Positions 12,667 to 20,246 of a stretch of 64,000 nt of DNA are shown piece by piece. Where the stretch lies: assembly GCA_011742915.1 (NCBI GenBank), contig JAAQTN010000005.1, forward strand, positions 96,799 to 160,798, read 5' to 3'. Positions within the stretch are counted from its first letter, which is position 1, and each line of letters opens with the position of its first letter. The notes under the pieces were generated by a model. The model was given only the letters and a program-made list of their open reading frames with translations, was not told where the DNA came from and made no database searches. The position numbers were made by a program, and so were the translations under genes. Origin of the DNA: Billgrantia desiderata. GTDB taxonomy: Bacteria; Pseudomonadota; Gammaproteobacteria; Pseudomonadales; Halomonadaceae.

Positions 12667-13107
12667 TCACCCCTTGAGTTGATGTGCCTTGACGGGATAA
12701 CCGCGCTGCTTGTAGGTCTGCCAGCACTCGCGCTTGGCGACGAGCACCTGCTGGTGCTGGTTGATGATCTCGGCGACCCGCTCGAAGCGCGAGAACCACT
12801 CAGGGATGCCCGGGTCGAGGTTGAGCAGCGCCATGGGCGCTTCGGCGCTTGGCTCGGGCGGCTGCTCCCAGCCGATGGTCACCGCCACGCTCTCGGCCAT
12901 CTCGCTGCCGAGCAGGGCGTGGGGCAGGTAGGCCTCGGGGCGGAAGGTCCACAGCCGCTCGTCGAGATCGCTGGCCATGGCCTCGTCCTCGGCGTGCAGG
13001 TGCAGCCGGTAGCCCTTGCCGGCGATGGTCTCGGCCAGCCGGCAGGCGAAGTCGAGCCGCGCTTCCAGCGTGGTGTCGGGGAGAATGTAGAAGTCGACCT
13101 GGGTCAT
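12667..13107 (-). CDS. holC: DNA polymerase III subunit chi
   Basis: The chi subunit of the clamp-loader complex; it pairs with psi (HolD) and contacts single-strand binding protein during replication. The 146-residue product opens with MTQVDFYILP and has LDFACRLAETIAGKGYRLHLHAED, the typical HolC start (VDFY and the C/A-x-L-x-K-A-x-x-x-G region), followed by LLGSEMAESVAVTIGW and LLNLDPGIPEWFSRFERVAEI. The C-terminus (WQTYKQRGYPVKAHQL) is typical of the family. It sits between inverted copies of repeat C, and between pepA/ilvE and valS. Confidence 0.93.
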   Translation of the reverse strand: MTQVDFYILPDTTLEARLDFACRLAETIAGKGYRLHLHAEDEAMASDLDERLWTFRPEAYLPHALLGSEMAESVAVTIGWEQPPEPSAEAPMALLNLDPGIPEWFSRFERVAEIINQHQQVLVAKRECWQTYKQRGYPVKAHQLKG

Positions 13108-13135
13108 GGAAGGCTCTCTGACCTCGGTGGCAGAG

Positions 13136-13246
13136 GGGCTTTGCCGGCGACAGGGTTACGAGGAGGCGCTGTGAACCCATCCCTGGGCGCTACTTTTGCC
13201 ATCCATGGCAAAAGACCTCCTCTTCACCCTGTCCCCGACGCCCCTC
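13136..13246 (-). repeat. Intergenic repeat family C, copy 2
   Basis: Inverted partner of 12520-12632, immediately upstream of the holC start. It carries the same TTTTGCCAT/ATGGCAAAA hairpin. Confidence 0.85.
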
Positions 13247-13287
13247 GTCTAGGTAGCAGACTCAAATGTCATTAACGAAGCGTGGAT

Positions 13288-13400
13288 TCCCGTCGCGAGC
13301 GATGAGAGGCTGGCCGCCGCCGGAGCGGAGCGACCGGAGTTGACTGTTGCTCAATGAGGATCGTGAGCACCGCCGGCGGCCAGGATCTCGAGCGCAGCAG
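13288..13400 (-). repeat. Intergenic repeat family B, copy 2
   Basis: Inverted partner of 2438-2548, lying directly beyond the ilvE stop codon. It keeps the outer GGCCGCCGGC arm. Copy 2 is slightly diverged in the inner arm (AGCAACAGTC rather than AGCAACCAGTC). Confidence 0.8.
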
Positions 13401-13410
13401 GGAATCCTTG

Positions 13411-14508
13411 TCAGATCAGCTTGGTCAACCAGCCATGCTTGTCTTCGGCCCGGCCGTACTGCAGATCGAGCAGCTTGCCGCGCAGGCGCTTGGCGATCTC
13501 GTTGCCGGCGTCGGGCATCTGCACGGTGCCCTCTTCGGTGACCAACTGGCCCACCGGGGTGATCACCGCCGCGGTACCGCAGGCGAAGACTTCGGCGATA
13601 TCGCCGGAGGCCACGCCGTCGCGCCACTCGTCGATGCTGATGGCACGCTCTTCCGGGGTCAGGCCTTCATCGCGGCCGAGGGTCAGCACCGAGTCGCGGG
13701 TCACGCCCTCGAGAATGGTGTCGGTCAGGCGCGGGGTGACCAGGCGCCCGTCCTTGTAGACGAAGAACAGGTTCATGCCGCCCAGCTCCTCGATCCACTT
13801 GTTCTCGGCGGCATCGAGGAAGGCGACCTGGCTGCAGCCGTGCTTCTCGGCTTCCTTCTGGGCGGCCAGCGAGGCGGCGTAGTTGCCGCCGCACTTGGCG
13901 AAGCCGGTGCCGCCGGGGGCGGCGCGCTTGTAGTGCGAGGAGAGCCAGATCGACACCGGGGCGATGCCGCCCTTGAAGTAGGCCCCGGCGGGGGAGGCGA
14001 TCACGTAGTAGTCGACTTCCTTGGCCGGGCGCACGCCGAGGAATTTCTCGCTGGCGATCATGAACGGGCGCAGGTAGAGGCTCGATTCGTCGCCCGCGTT
14101 CTTGGGCGTGGGCACCCAGCCCTGGTCGAGCTGCATCAGCGCGCGCAGCGACTCGACGAAGGTTTCGTCGTCGAGCTCCGGCAGCGCCAGGCGACGTGCG
14201 CTGCGACGAAAGCGCTCGGCGTTCTTCTCCGGGCGAAACGACCACACCGAGCCGTCGGCATGGCGGTAGGCCTTGATGCCCTCGAAGATCTCCTGGCCGT
14301 AGTGCAGCACGGCGGCCGCCGGGTCGAGGGTCAGCGGGCCGTAGGGACGCACTTCGTGGCCGTGCCAGCCGGCGTCGGCCGTCCAGCGCACGTGGGCCAT
14401 GTGATCGGTGAAGTGCAGGCCGAAACCGGGGTTGGCGAGAATGTCGGCGCGAATGTTGGCTGCCGTGGGCGTCGCGGTGGGCAGCATGTCGAAAGTGGCG
14501 TTGGGCAC
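13411..14508 (-). CDS. ilvE: Branched-chain amino acid aminotransferase
   Basis: PLP enzyme that performs the last step of valine, isoleucine and leucine synthesis. The 365-residue length, the start with a long N-terminal arm, and motifs such as LHYGQEIFEGIKAYRHADG and SSLYLRPFMIA place it in the longer BCAT type II group rather than the ~310-residue E. coli type. The PLP lysine is K205 in GFAKCGGNYAASL. Further PLP-pocket motifs are EELGGMNLFFV and AEVFACGTAAVITPVG. It lies between pepA and holC, an insertion relative to the E. coli gene order. A perfect 12 bp stem-loop without T-run (14560-14588) separates it from pepA. Confidence 0.95.
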   Translation of the reverse strand: MPNATFDMLPTATPTAANIRADILANPGFGLHFTDHMAHVRWTADAGWHGHEVRPYGPLTLDPAAAVLHYGQEIFEGIKAYRHADGSVWSFRPEKNAERFRRSARRLALPELDDETFVESLRALMQLDQGWVPTPKNAGDESSLYLRPFMIASEKFLGVRPAKEVDYYVIASPAGAYFKGGIAPVSIWLSSHYKRAAPGGTGFAKCGGNYAASLAAQKEAEKHGCSQVAFLDAAENKWIEELGGMNLFFVYKDGRLVTPRLTDTILEGVTRDSVLTLGRDEGLTPEERAISIDEWRDGVASGDIAEVFACGTAAVITPVGQLVTEEGTVQMPDAGNEIAKRLRGKLLDLQYGRAEDKHGWLTKLI

Positions 14509-14559
14509 GGCAAATGGGTCTCCGCTATGCCGGGATTCCGGCGATTTATTGAGCTTTTC

Positions 14560-14588
14560 GGCGCTCCGGCGTATGCCGCCGGAGCGCC
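14560..14588 (-). other. Strong stem-loop between pepA and ilvE
   Basis: GGCGCTCCGGCG pairs perfectly with CGCCGGAGCGCC around a five-base loop. On the minus strand it follows pepA by about 50 bases. No run of T follows on either strand, so it may protect the pepA transcript end rather than terminate transcription. Confidence 0.5.
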
Positions 14589-14637
14589 TGATGCGACAGA
14601 TGTAACGGTTGGCGCCCGGGATGGCAACCTTGGCGCG

Positions 14638-16158
14638 TCAGCTTCCGTTCTCGACCTGGCGCGCCTCTTCCTCGCGGTCGAGCAGGTATTGGGTCAACAG
14701 CCCTACCGGGCGGCCGCTGGCGCCCTTCTGCTTGCCCGAGGTCCAGGCGGTGCCGGCGATGTCCAGGTGCGCCCAGGGGAACTTGTCGGCGAAGCGCGAG
14801 AGGAAGCAGGCCGCGGTGATGGTGCCGGCCGGGCGACCGCCGATGTTGGCCATGTCGGCGAAGTTGGAGTCGAGCTGCTCCTTGTACTCGTCCCACAGCG
14901 GCAGGTGCCAGGCGCGGTCCCAGGCCGCCTCGCCGGCGTCGAGCAGGTCCAGCGCCAGGTCGTCGTCGTTGGAGAGCAGGCCGGTGGCGTGGTGGCCCAG
15001 GGCGATGATCGCCGCGCCGGTGAGGGTGGCGATGTCGACCACGCTGGCAGGCTCGAAGCGCTCGGCGTAGGTCAGCGCGTCGCACAGCACCAGGCGCCCC
15101 TCGGCGTCGGTGTTGAGCACTTCCACGGTGAGGCCTTTCAGCGTCTTGATGATGTCGCCGGGCTTGGTGGCGCGACCGTCGGGCATGTTCTCGGCGGCGG
15201 CGACGATGAACACCAGGTTGAGCTTGGGGCGGATGCCGAGTACCGCCTTGGCGGTGCCGAACACGCTGGCCGCGCCGCACATGTCGAACTTCATCTCGTC
15301 CATGGCCTCGCCGGGCTTGAGCGAGATGCCGCCGGTATCGAAGGTGATGCCTTTGCCGACCAGTACGTGAGGGGCCTCGTCGGCGTTCTCGGCGCCCTGG
15401 TACTTCATCACGATCAGCCGTGAGGGCTGCTCGCTGCCGCGGCCCACCGAGAGCAGGCTGTGAGCGCCGAGCTCCTCCAGCGCCGCCTCGTCGAGGATCT
15501 CGACCTCGAGGGCGCCGCCCGATTCGCGGCCGAGCTGCTCGGCCTGATCGGCCAGGTAGCTCGGCGTGCAGACGTTGCCCGGCAGGTTGCCCAGGGTGCG
15601 GGTATAGGCCACGCCCTGGCCCACGGCATTGCCGATACGGGCGCCTTCGCGGGCTTCGTCGGCGGCCTCGCTGTCGCTGAGCAGCAGGGCGACCTTGTCG
15701 AGTCGGGGGCGCGGGGCCTTCTCCGATTTGAACTCGTCGAAGCGGTAGACCGCACGCTGTGCCGCCTCGGCGGTCATGCGTGCCTTCCAGGCAATGCTAC
15801 GCTCAGGCACGGGGACGTCGGTGAAGGCCACGGCGACGTCTTCCACCGGCAGGCCGGCGACGGCGGTGAAGGCGGCATCCAGCGCCTTGATGAAGGCCCG
15901 CTCCTGGCACTTGCCGCGCTCGCCCAGCCCCACCAGCATCAGGCGGTCGGCGCTGAGGCCGGGGGCGAAGGGGAGCAGTTGCACGTTGCCCAGCTTGGCA
16001 TCGAAGTCGCCGCGCTCGATCAACTGGCCGATCAGCCGCTCGCTGGCGTCGTCGAGCTTGGCGGCGGCAGGCAGCAGATCGCCATCCTTGAAAACCGGGA
16101 CCACGAGACAGGCCGCTTCGGCCTTGGCGGGATTGGCCGTCTGAACTGGGAATTCCAT
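14638..16158 (-). CDS. pepA: Cytosol (leucyl) aminopeptidase
   Basis: Two-metal M17 aminopeptidase that trims N-terminal residues from peptides; in E. coli it also binds DNA at cer/Xer sites and the carAB promoter. 506 residues. The C-terminal catalytic domain shows VGKGITFDTGGISLKPG (metal-binding Lys and Asp) and the M17 signature NTDAEGRL. The start at 16158 (MEFPVQTANP) matches the length and N-terminus of E. coli PepA. It is divergent from lptF with about 116 bp between starts, the conserved gammaproteobacterial arrangement. Confidence 0.96.
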   Translation of the reverse strand: MEFPVQTANPAKAEAACLVVPVFKDGDLLPAAAKLDDASERLIGQLIERGDFDAKLGNVQLLPFAPGLSADRLMLVGLGERGKCQERAFIKALDAAFTAVAGLPVEDVAVAFTDVPVPERSIAWKARMTAEAAQRAVYRFDEFKSEKAPRPRLDKVALLLSDSEAADEAREGARIGNAVGQGVAYTRTLGNLPGNVCTPSYLADQAEQLGRESGGALEVEILDEAALEELGAHSLLSVGRGSEQPSRLIVMKYQGAENADEAPHVLVGKGITFDTGGISLKPGEAMDEMKFDMCGAASVFGTAKAVLGIRPKLNLVFIVAAAENMPDGRATKPGDIIKTLKGLTVEVLNTDAEGRLVLCDALTYAERFEPASVVDIATLTGAAIIALGHHATGLLSNDDDLALDLLDAGEAAWDRAWHLPLWDEYKEQLDSNFADMANIGGRPAGTITAACFLSRFADKFPWAHLDIAGTAWTSGKQKGASGRPVGLLTQYLLDREEEARQVENGS

Positions 16159-16274
16159 GGTGACTCCACAAGACAAGCGATGGGGGATTCTGGATAATGC
16201 CGGCACGGCTCCGGGGCCTGCCGAATCACCCCAGTGTACTCAAGGCATGGCGCCATTGCATGGAAGACCGCTGC

Positions 16275-17354
16275 ATGATCATTTTTCGATACCTGACCCG
16301 CGAGATCCTGCTCACCATGGCCGCCGTTGCCGGCGTGCTGTTGCTGGTCATCATGGGCAGCCGGTTCATCCGCTACTTCACCGATGCGGCGGAGGGCGAC
16401 ATTCCTGCCACCATCCTCGGCAACCTGATGCTGTTCCACCTGCCTGGCTTTCTCGAGCTGATTCTGCCGCTGGCCTTCTTTCTCGGCATTCTGCTGGCCT
16501 ATGGGCAGCTCTATCTGAACAGTGAGATCACCGTGCTGGTGGCCTGCGGCACCAGCCCCATTCGGCTGTTCCAGATCAGCCTGGTGCCGGCCACCCTGGT
16601 GGCGGTACTGGTCGGGCTGTGCAGCATGTGGCTGACCCCCGCGGGCGCGCTGCACAATGCCGTGATGCTGGAGGAGCAGCGTAGCCGGCTCGACTTCTCC
16701 GCCCTGGCGCCGGGGCGTTTCCAGGACTTCGGCGGCGGCCGCACCGCCTACACCGAGTCGTTCAGCGATGATGGCAGTCGCATGCTAGAGGTGTTCATCA
16801 GCGAGCGGCAGCGACGCCGCGACGGCACGCCGGAAACCGCCGTGACCCGCGCCGGCAGCGGCTACCAGACCGTCGACCCCGACACCGGCAGCCGCTTCCT
16901 GGTGCTGGCCGACGGCGAGCGCTACAGCGTCGACCCGGGGCGCTTCGAGGCCGAGCGGCTGGAGTTCGAGACCTATGCCGTACGCCTCTCGCTCGGCGGT
17001 GAGCGGCGCGAACTGGAGTCGGCGGAGTACGCCACCACGGCCGCGCTGCTGCGCGACGACTCGAGCCGTGCGCAGGCCCAGTTGCAGTGGCGCCTGTCAT
17101 TGCCGCTGATGGTCTTCATCTTGACCCTGATGGCCATGCCGCTCTCGAGGGTCAACCCGCGTCAGGGACGCTTCGCCAAGCTGCTGCCGGCGATTTTCCT
17201 GCACGTCTGTTATCTCAGCCTGCTGCTGGCAGCGCTGGACGCCATCGGCCGCGGTACTCTGCCGGCGGCAATCGGCATGTGGCCGATTCACCTCGTGTTC
17301 CTGGCGCTCGGCCTGGGCCTGATGATGCACCACCAGCGCAGGGGGATGCGTTGA
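16275..17354 (+). CDS. lptF: LPS export ABC transporter permease LptF
   Basis: One of two membrane subunits of the LptB2FG complex that extracts lipopolysaccharide from the inner membrane and passes it to LptC. 359 residues: YjgP/YjgQ fold with three N-terminal and three C-terminal membrane segments flanking a periplasmic beta-jellyroll (about residues 130-270). The opening IIFRYLTREILLTM and the coupling segment ACGTSPIRLFQISL are typical. It overlaps lptG by one base (TGATG), so the pair is translationally coupled. The gene is divergent from pepA. Confidence 0.95.
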   Translation: MIIFRYLTREILLTMAAVAGVLLLVIMGSRFIRYFTDAAEGDIPATILGNLMLFHLPGFLELILPLAFFLGILLAYGQLYLNSEITVLVACGTSPIRLFQISLVPATLVAVLVGLCSMWLTPAGALHNAVMLEEQRSRLDFSALAPGRFQDFGGGRTAYTESFSDDGSRMLEVFISERQRRRDGTPETAVTRAGSGYQTVDPDTGSRFLVLADGERYSVDPGRFEAERLEFETYAVRLSLGGERRELESAEYATTAALLRDDSSRAQAQLQWRLSLPLMVFILTLMAMPLSRVNPRQGRFAKLLPAIFLHVCYLSLLLAALDAIGRGTLPAAIGMWPIHLVFLALGLGLMMHHQRRGMR

Positions 17355-18418
17355 TGCTGACGGATCGTCTCGATCGCTATATCGCCCGCAATGTGCTGGG
17401 GGCGATCATCGTCGTCCAGGTGGTGCTGCTGGGCCTCGACCTGGTGATCTCCTACATCAATGACCTGGACGATGTGGAGGGCGACTACGGCGCCTTCCAG
17501 GTGCTGCTCTATCTGCTGATGCGGGTGCCATGGCGCTTCTATCAATACGCTCCAGTGGCGGTACTGATCGGCGCGCTGATCGGCCTGGGCAGCATGGCGT
17601 CGAGCAACGAGCTGACGGTGATGCGCGCGGCGGGGCGCTCCCTGGCGCGCATCCTGTGGGGGGTGATGAAGCCCATCATCCTGGTGGTGGTCGTGGTGCT
17701 GCTGACCGCCGAGTACGTCAGCCCGCGTACCGAGCAGTTCGCCAGTGCCTGGCGTCTGGAACAGATGCAGGGCGAGGGCGCGGTGCTGGTCCAGCGCGGC
17801 GGCTGGCAGCGTGAGGGCGACAGCGTCTACCGCTTCGGCGCCATACGCGCCGACGACACCGTGCTCGACCTGACCCGCTACCGCTTCGAGGGGCGCGAGC
17901 TGCGCGAGGCCACGGTAGCCGAGCGTGCGGTATGGCGCGACGGGAGCTGGCAGCTCGAGGAGGTGGGCATCACGCGCTTCTTCGACGACCGCACCGAGGC
18001 GGAGCATCACGCTCAGCACCCCTGGCAGACCAACCTGACGCCGGCCCAGCTCAATCGACTGCTGCTGCCGATTAACAGCCAGGCGCCCAGCGAGCTGTGG
18101 GCCTACTCCCGCTTCCTGCGGGATCAGGGCCTGCAGGCGACCCAGCCGCTGCTCTACTTCTGGCAGAAGATGCTGATGCCCTTGACCATGGCCTCGCTGG
18201 TACTGGTGGCGGCCTCGTTCGTGTTCGGCCCGCTGCGTACCGTGGCGGCCGGTACGCGGGTGTTCTATGGGGTTATCGTCGGGCTGACGTTCAAGTACCT
18301 GCAGGACCTGCTGGCACCGGCCTCGACGGTGTTCGGCTTTTCACCGGTATGGGCGGTGCTGACCCCGATTCTGGTCAGTGCCGGGCTGGGGTTTTACCTG
18401 CTGCGCCGTACCGGCTGA
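17354..18418 (+). CDS. lptG: LPS export ABC transporter permease LptG
   Basis: Partner of LptF in the LPS extractor. 354 residues with the same architecture: DRYIARNVLGAIIVVQ at the start, the coupling helix VMRAAGRSLARILWG, a periplasmic jellyroll domain, and a C-terminal membrane block (FWQKMLMPLTMASLVLVAASFVFGP) characteristic of LptG. The start ATG at 17354 shares a base with the lptF stop. The ATPase LptB is not in this window. Confidence 0.95.
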   Translation: MLTDRLDRYIARNVLGAIIVVQVVLLGLDLVISYINDLDDVEGDYGAFQVLLYLLMRVPWRFYQYAPVAVLIGALIGLGSMASSNELTVMRAAGRSLARILWGVMKPIILVVVVVLLTAEYVSPRTEQFASAWRLEQMQGEGAVLVQRGGWQREGDSVYRFGAIRADDTVLDLTRYRFEGRELREATVAERAVWRDGSWQLEEVGITRFFDDRTEAEHHAQHPWQTNLTPAQLNRLLLPINSQAPSELWAYSRFLRDQGLQATQPLLYFWQKMLMPLTMASLVLVAASFVFGPLRTVAAGTRVFYGVIVGLTFKYLQDLLAPASTVFGFSPVWAVLTPILVSAGLGFYLLRRTG

Positions 18419-18481
18419 GGGGCGCTGGCCGCACTGCCTAGGGCGATCGAGCCCACGTATACGCTAGGAAAAGAGACCGCA

Positions 18482-18961
18482 ATGCAACGACGTTTCGATC
18501 AGCTCGACGATGTATGGCCGGCCGGCCTCGGTCGGCGCCTGGGCGCCATGCTCTACGACGCCTTTCTGGTGGCGGCGATCTGGATCGCCATCGCCGTGCT
18601 GCACGTGGCGTTCGTGCGCTACGTGCTGGGCCTGGGCCCGGAGGATGTCGGCGCAGGGGAGCCCCAGCGCCTGACGCTGCAACTGCTGCTGCTGGCTGGC
18701 GCCTTCGTCTTCTTCGCCTTCTCCTGGATGCGCGGCGGCATGACGCTCGGCATGCAGGCCTGGCGCCTGCGTGTGCAGACCCCCGATGGCCGCTCGATCA
18801 CGCTGATGCAGAGCCTGCTGCGCTATGTAGTGGCCTGGCTCTCCCTGGCCGCCTTCGGCCTGGGCTATCTGTGGGTACTGTTCGACCGCCAGCGCCGCAG
18901 CTGGCCGGATATCGTCTCCGGTACGCAGGTGGTGGTGCTGCCCAAGGCGACGCGACGATAA
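18482..18961 (+). CDS. RDD-family inner-membrane protein
   Basis: A 159-residue membrane protein with the RDD domain: the name-giving arginine and aspartate appear in GLGRRLGAMLYDAFLVAAIW, and the second conserved part is GMTLGMQAWRLRVQTPDG near the third hydrophobic segment. Three to four membrane segments are predicted. RDD proteins are small envelope proteins, some implicated in sodium/proton exchange in halophiles, but most have no known role. It lies 63 bp after lptG in the same direction, and may be cotranscribed. Confidence 0.85.
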   Translation: MQRRFDQLDDVWPAGLGRRLGAMLYDAFLVAAIWIAIAVLHVAFVRYVLGLGPEDVGAGEPQRLTLQLLLLAGAFVFFAFSWMRGGMTLGMQAWRLRVQTPDGRSITLMQSLLRYVVAWLSLAAFGLGYLWVLFDRQRRSWPDIVSGTQVVVLPKATRR

Positions 18962-19002
18962 TGTGACACCGATCAAAAAATGTTCGATTTGCCCTTGCGA
19001 TA

Positions 19003-19021
19003 GTCTATGCGAATCATTTAC
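19003..19021 (+). promoter_or_regulatory. Fur box upstream of bfd
   Basis: The 19-mer beginning GTCTATGCGAATCATTTAC matches 12 of 19 positions of the Fur consensus GATAATGATAATCATTATC, including the whole AATCATT core. It lies 34 bp before the bfd start codon. Iron repression of bfd is well known in enteric bacteria and pseudomonads, which fits. Confidence 0.6.
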
Positions 19022-19054
19022 ATTAATCCTTGTAAGCACAGCGAGGTGATGTCG

Positions 19055-19261
19055 ATGTACGTATGTCTCTGCAAGGGCGTATCAGACCGCAAGATCCGCG
19101 AGACCGTGGCGGACGGTGCGCGCAGCTGGCGTGAAGTCCAGCAGGAAACGGGCTGCGGCACCCAGTGCGGCAAGTGCGCTTCTGTGGGCAAGACCATCAC
19201 CCGCGACGCCGTCACCGCTGAAGTCATGGCTTCCGCCAGCGACCTGGCTTACGCCGTATAG
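19055..19261 (+). CDS. bfd: Bacterioferritin-associated ferredoxin
   Basis: A 68-residue [2Fe-2S] protein that reduces ferric iron inside bacterioferritin so iron can be released. The cluster ligands of Bfd are in place: C4 and C6 in MYVCLC, and C38 and C41 in GCGTQCGKC (C34 is an extra Cys). The start at 19055 is chosen because it gives the canonical MYVCLC N-terminus and GAGGTG lies nine bases upstream; the ATG at 19049 is too close to that site. It precedes bfr in the same direction and has a Fur box and its own terminator. Confidence 0.95.
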   Translation: MYVCLCKGVSDRKIRETVADGARSWREVQQETGCGTQCGKCASVGKTITRDAVTAEVMASASDLAYAV

Positions 19262-19331
19262 CGGCTCTCTTCTTCCCTCGCAGGCATCAGCCTGCCAGTG
19301 ACGCCAATCTTTCTCATTCTTGTTGTCATTG

Positions 19332-19361
19332 ATCCAACCTGCTGCTCCGGTTGGATTTTTT
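19332..19361 (+). terminator. Rho-independent terminator after bfd
   Basis: ATCCAACC pairs with GGTTGGAT around a nine-base loop and is followed by a run of T. It lies about 70 bp after the bfd stop and 95 bp before bfr, so bfr is expected to have its own promoter. Confidence 0.7.
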
Positions 19362-19455
19362 GCGTGGTTGGCCGGATACTGCCTATCCTTAATGGATGAG
19401 CGTCACGTAACGACAAGGCAAGGCCCCAAGACCGACCGGAGAAGGGAGAAAGGCA

Positions 19456-19938
19456 ATGAAAGGCGATGCCAAGGTCATCGAGCACCTGAACAAGGCCCTC
19501 GGCAACGAGCTAGTGGCCATCAATCAGTACTTCCTGCATGCCAAGATGTACAAGGACTGGGGCCTCAAGGCGCTGGCCAAGTGGGAGTACGACGAATCCA
19601 TCGACGAAATGAAGCATGCCGACAAGCTGATCGAGCGTATCCTGTTCCTCGAGGGCGTGCCCAACCTGCAGGATCTCGGCAAGCTGCACATCGGCGAGAA
19701 CGTGCGCGAGATGCTCGAGAGCGATCTCAAGATCGAGCATGAAGGTCGTAACGATTACATCGAGGCCATCGCCTACTGCGAGCAGGTCAAGGACTACGTC
19801 TCCCGTGACCTGTTCCGCGAGATCCTGGCCGACGAAGAAGAGCACATCGACCATATCGAGACCGAGCTTGGCCTGATCGACAAGGTCGGCATCGAGAACT
19901 ACCTGCTGAAGCAGATGCAGGAAGCCGGCGACGAGTAA
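19456..19938 (+). CDS. bfr: Bacterioferritin
   Basis: Haem-containing 24-mer iron storage protein that oxidises Fe(II) and stores it as ferric mineral. 160 residues. Ferroxidase ligands E18, E51 and H54 are visible at canonical numbers, with the later pair in the [10 protein letters not shown] segment, and the haem-axial M52 is present in DEMKHADKL, so this is a true Bfr rather than a plain ferritin. It is preceded by bfd. An AGGGAGAAAGGC segment upstream provides the ribosome binding site. Confidence 0.97.
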   Translation: MKGDAKVIEHLNKALGNELVAINQYFLHAKMYKDWGLKALAKWEYDESIDEMKHADKLIERILFLEGVPNLQDLGKLHIGENVREMLESDLKIEHEGRNDYIEAIAYCEQVKDYVSRDLFREILADEEEHIDHIETELGLIDKVGIENYLLKQMQEAGDE

Positions 19939-19959
19939 CGACGGCTCCGCAAGGCTCCC

Positions 19960-19990
19960 ACGGCACCGACCCTCGTCGGTGCCGTTTTCT
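19960..19990 (+). terminator. Rho-independent terminator after bfr
   Basis: A perfect 11 bp stem, ACGGCACCGAC with GTCGGTGCCGT, with a four-base loop, followed by TTTTCT. It lies 22 bp after the bfr stop. Confidence 0.9.
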
Positions 19991-20246
19991 ATTGGCTCCC
20001 ATGGGCCATTTCCCCTCCCCTGCGTTTACGCTGCGTTACCTGGCCTGTGCTGTTGCCGTTACCGATGAACTAAGCTGGTGCAAACGGTCCGCTTTGGTGC
20101 CAGCGCATGCCTCTGCCTGGTGCCATGACGGAGAGCCATGCCCCGACATGGCTCGCTGACCCCCAAAGCCGAAGTGGATTTGATGGCTTTGGCAGGCCGA
20201 TTGCATAGAACAAGCACAACCAGAACGCATCGCGAGGGTGGCATTC

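Larger units (their letters stand above)
13108..13410. other. 303 bp gap between holC and ilvE
   Basis: No gene is visible. The gap is filled by repeat C copy 2 (13136-13246) and repeat B copy 2 (13288-13400). The holC promoter must lie here, inside or beside repeat C, because holC is read leftward from 13107. No clear -35/-10 pair stands out. Confidence 0.7.

Noticed and set aside
12520-13246. Inverted repeats around holC as ends of an insertion sequence
   Set aside because: No transposase lies between them, no target-site duplication is evident, and the repeats are ~110 bp with an internal hairpin rather than terminal repeats.
14560-14588. Rho-independent terminator after pepA
   Set aside because: The stem is perfect but no T-run follows on either strand, so it is listed only as a stem-loop.
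13354-15423. Very long open frame on the plus strand antisense to ilvE and pepA
   Set aside because: It is a by-product of high GC and codon bias opposite two well-supported genes. No start signal, no recognisable domain, and it runs through repeats. Similar long antisense frames opposite gdhA, valS and aceK were rejected for the same reason.
19991-20246. Possible thiamine (TPP) riboswitch upstream of the NMT1-type importer
   Set aside because: The conserved CTGAGA and ACCTGATC segments of the TPP element are absent, and no other riboswitch core was recognised.
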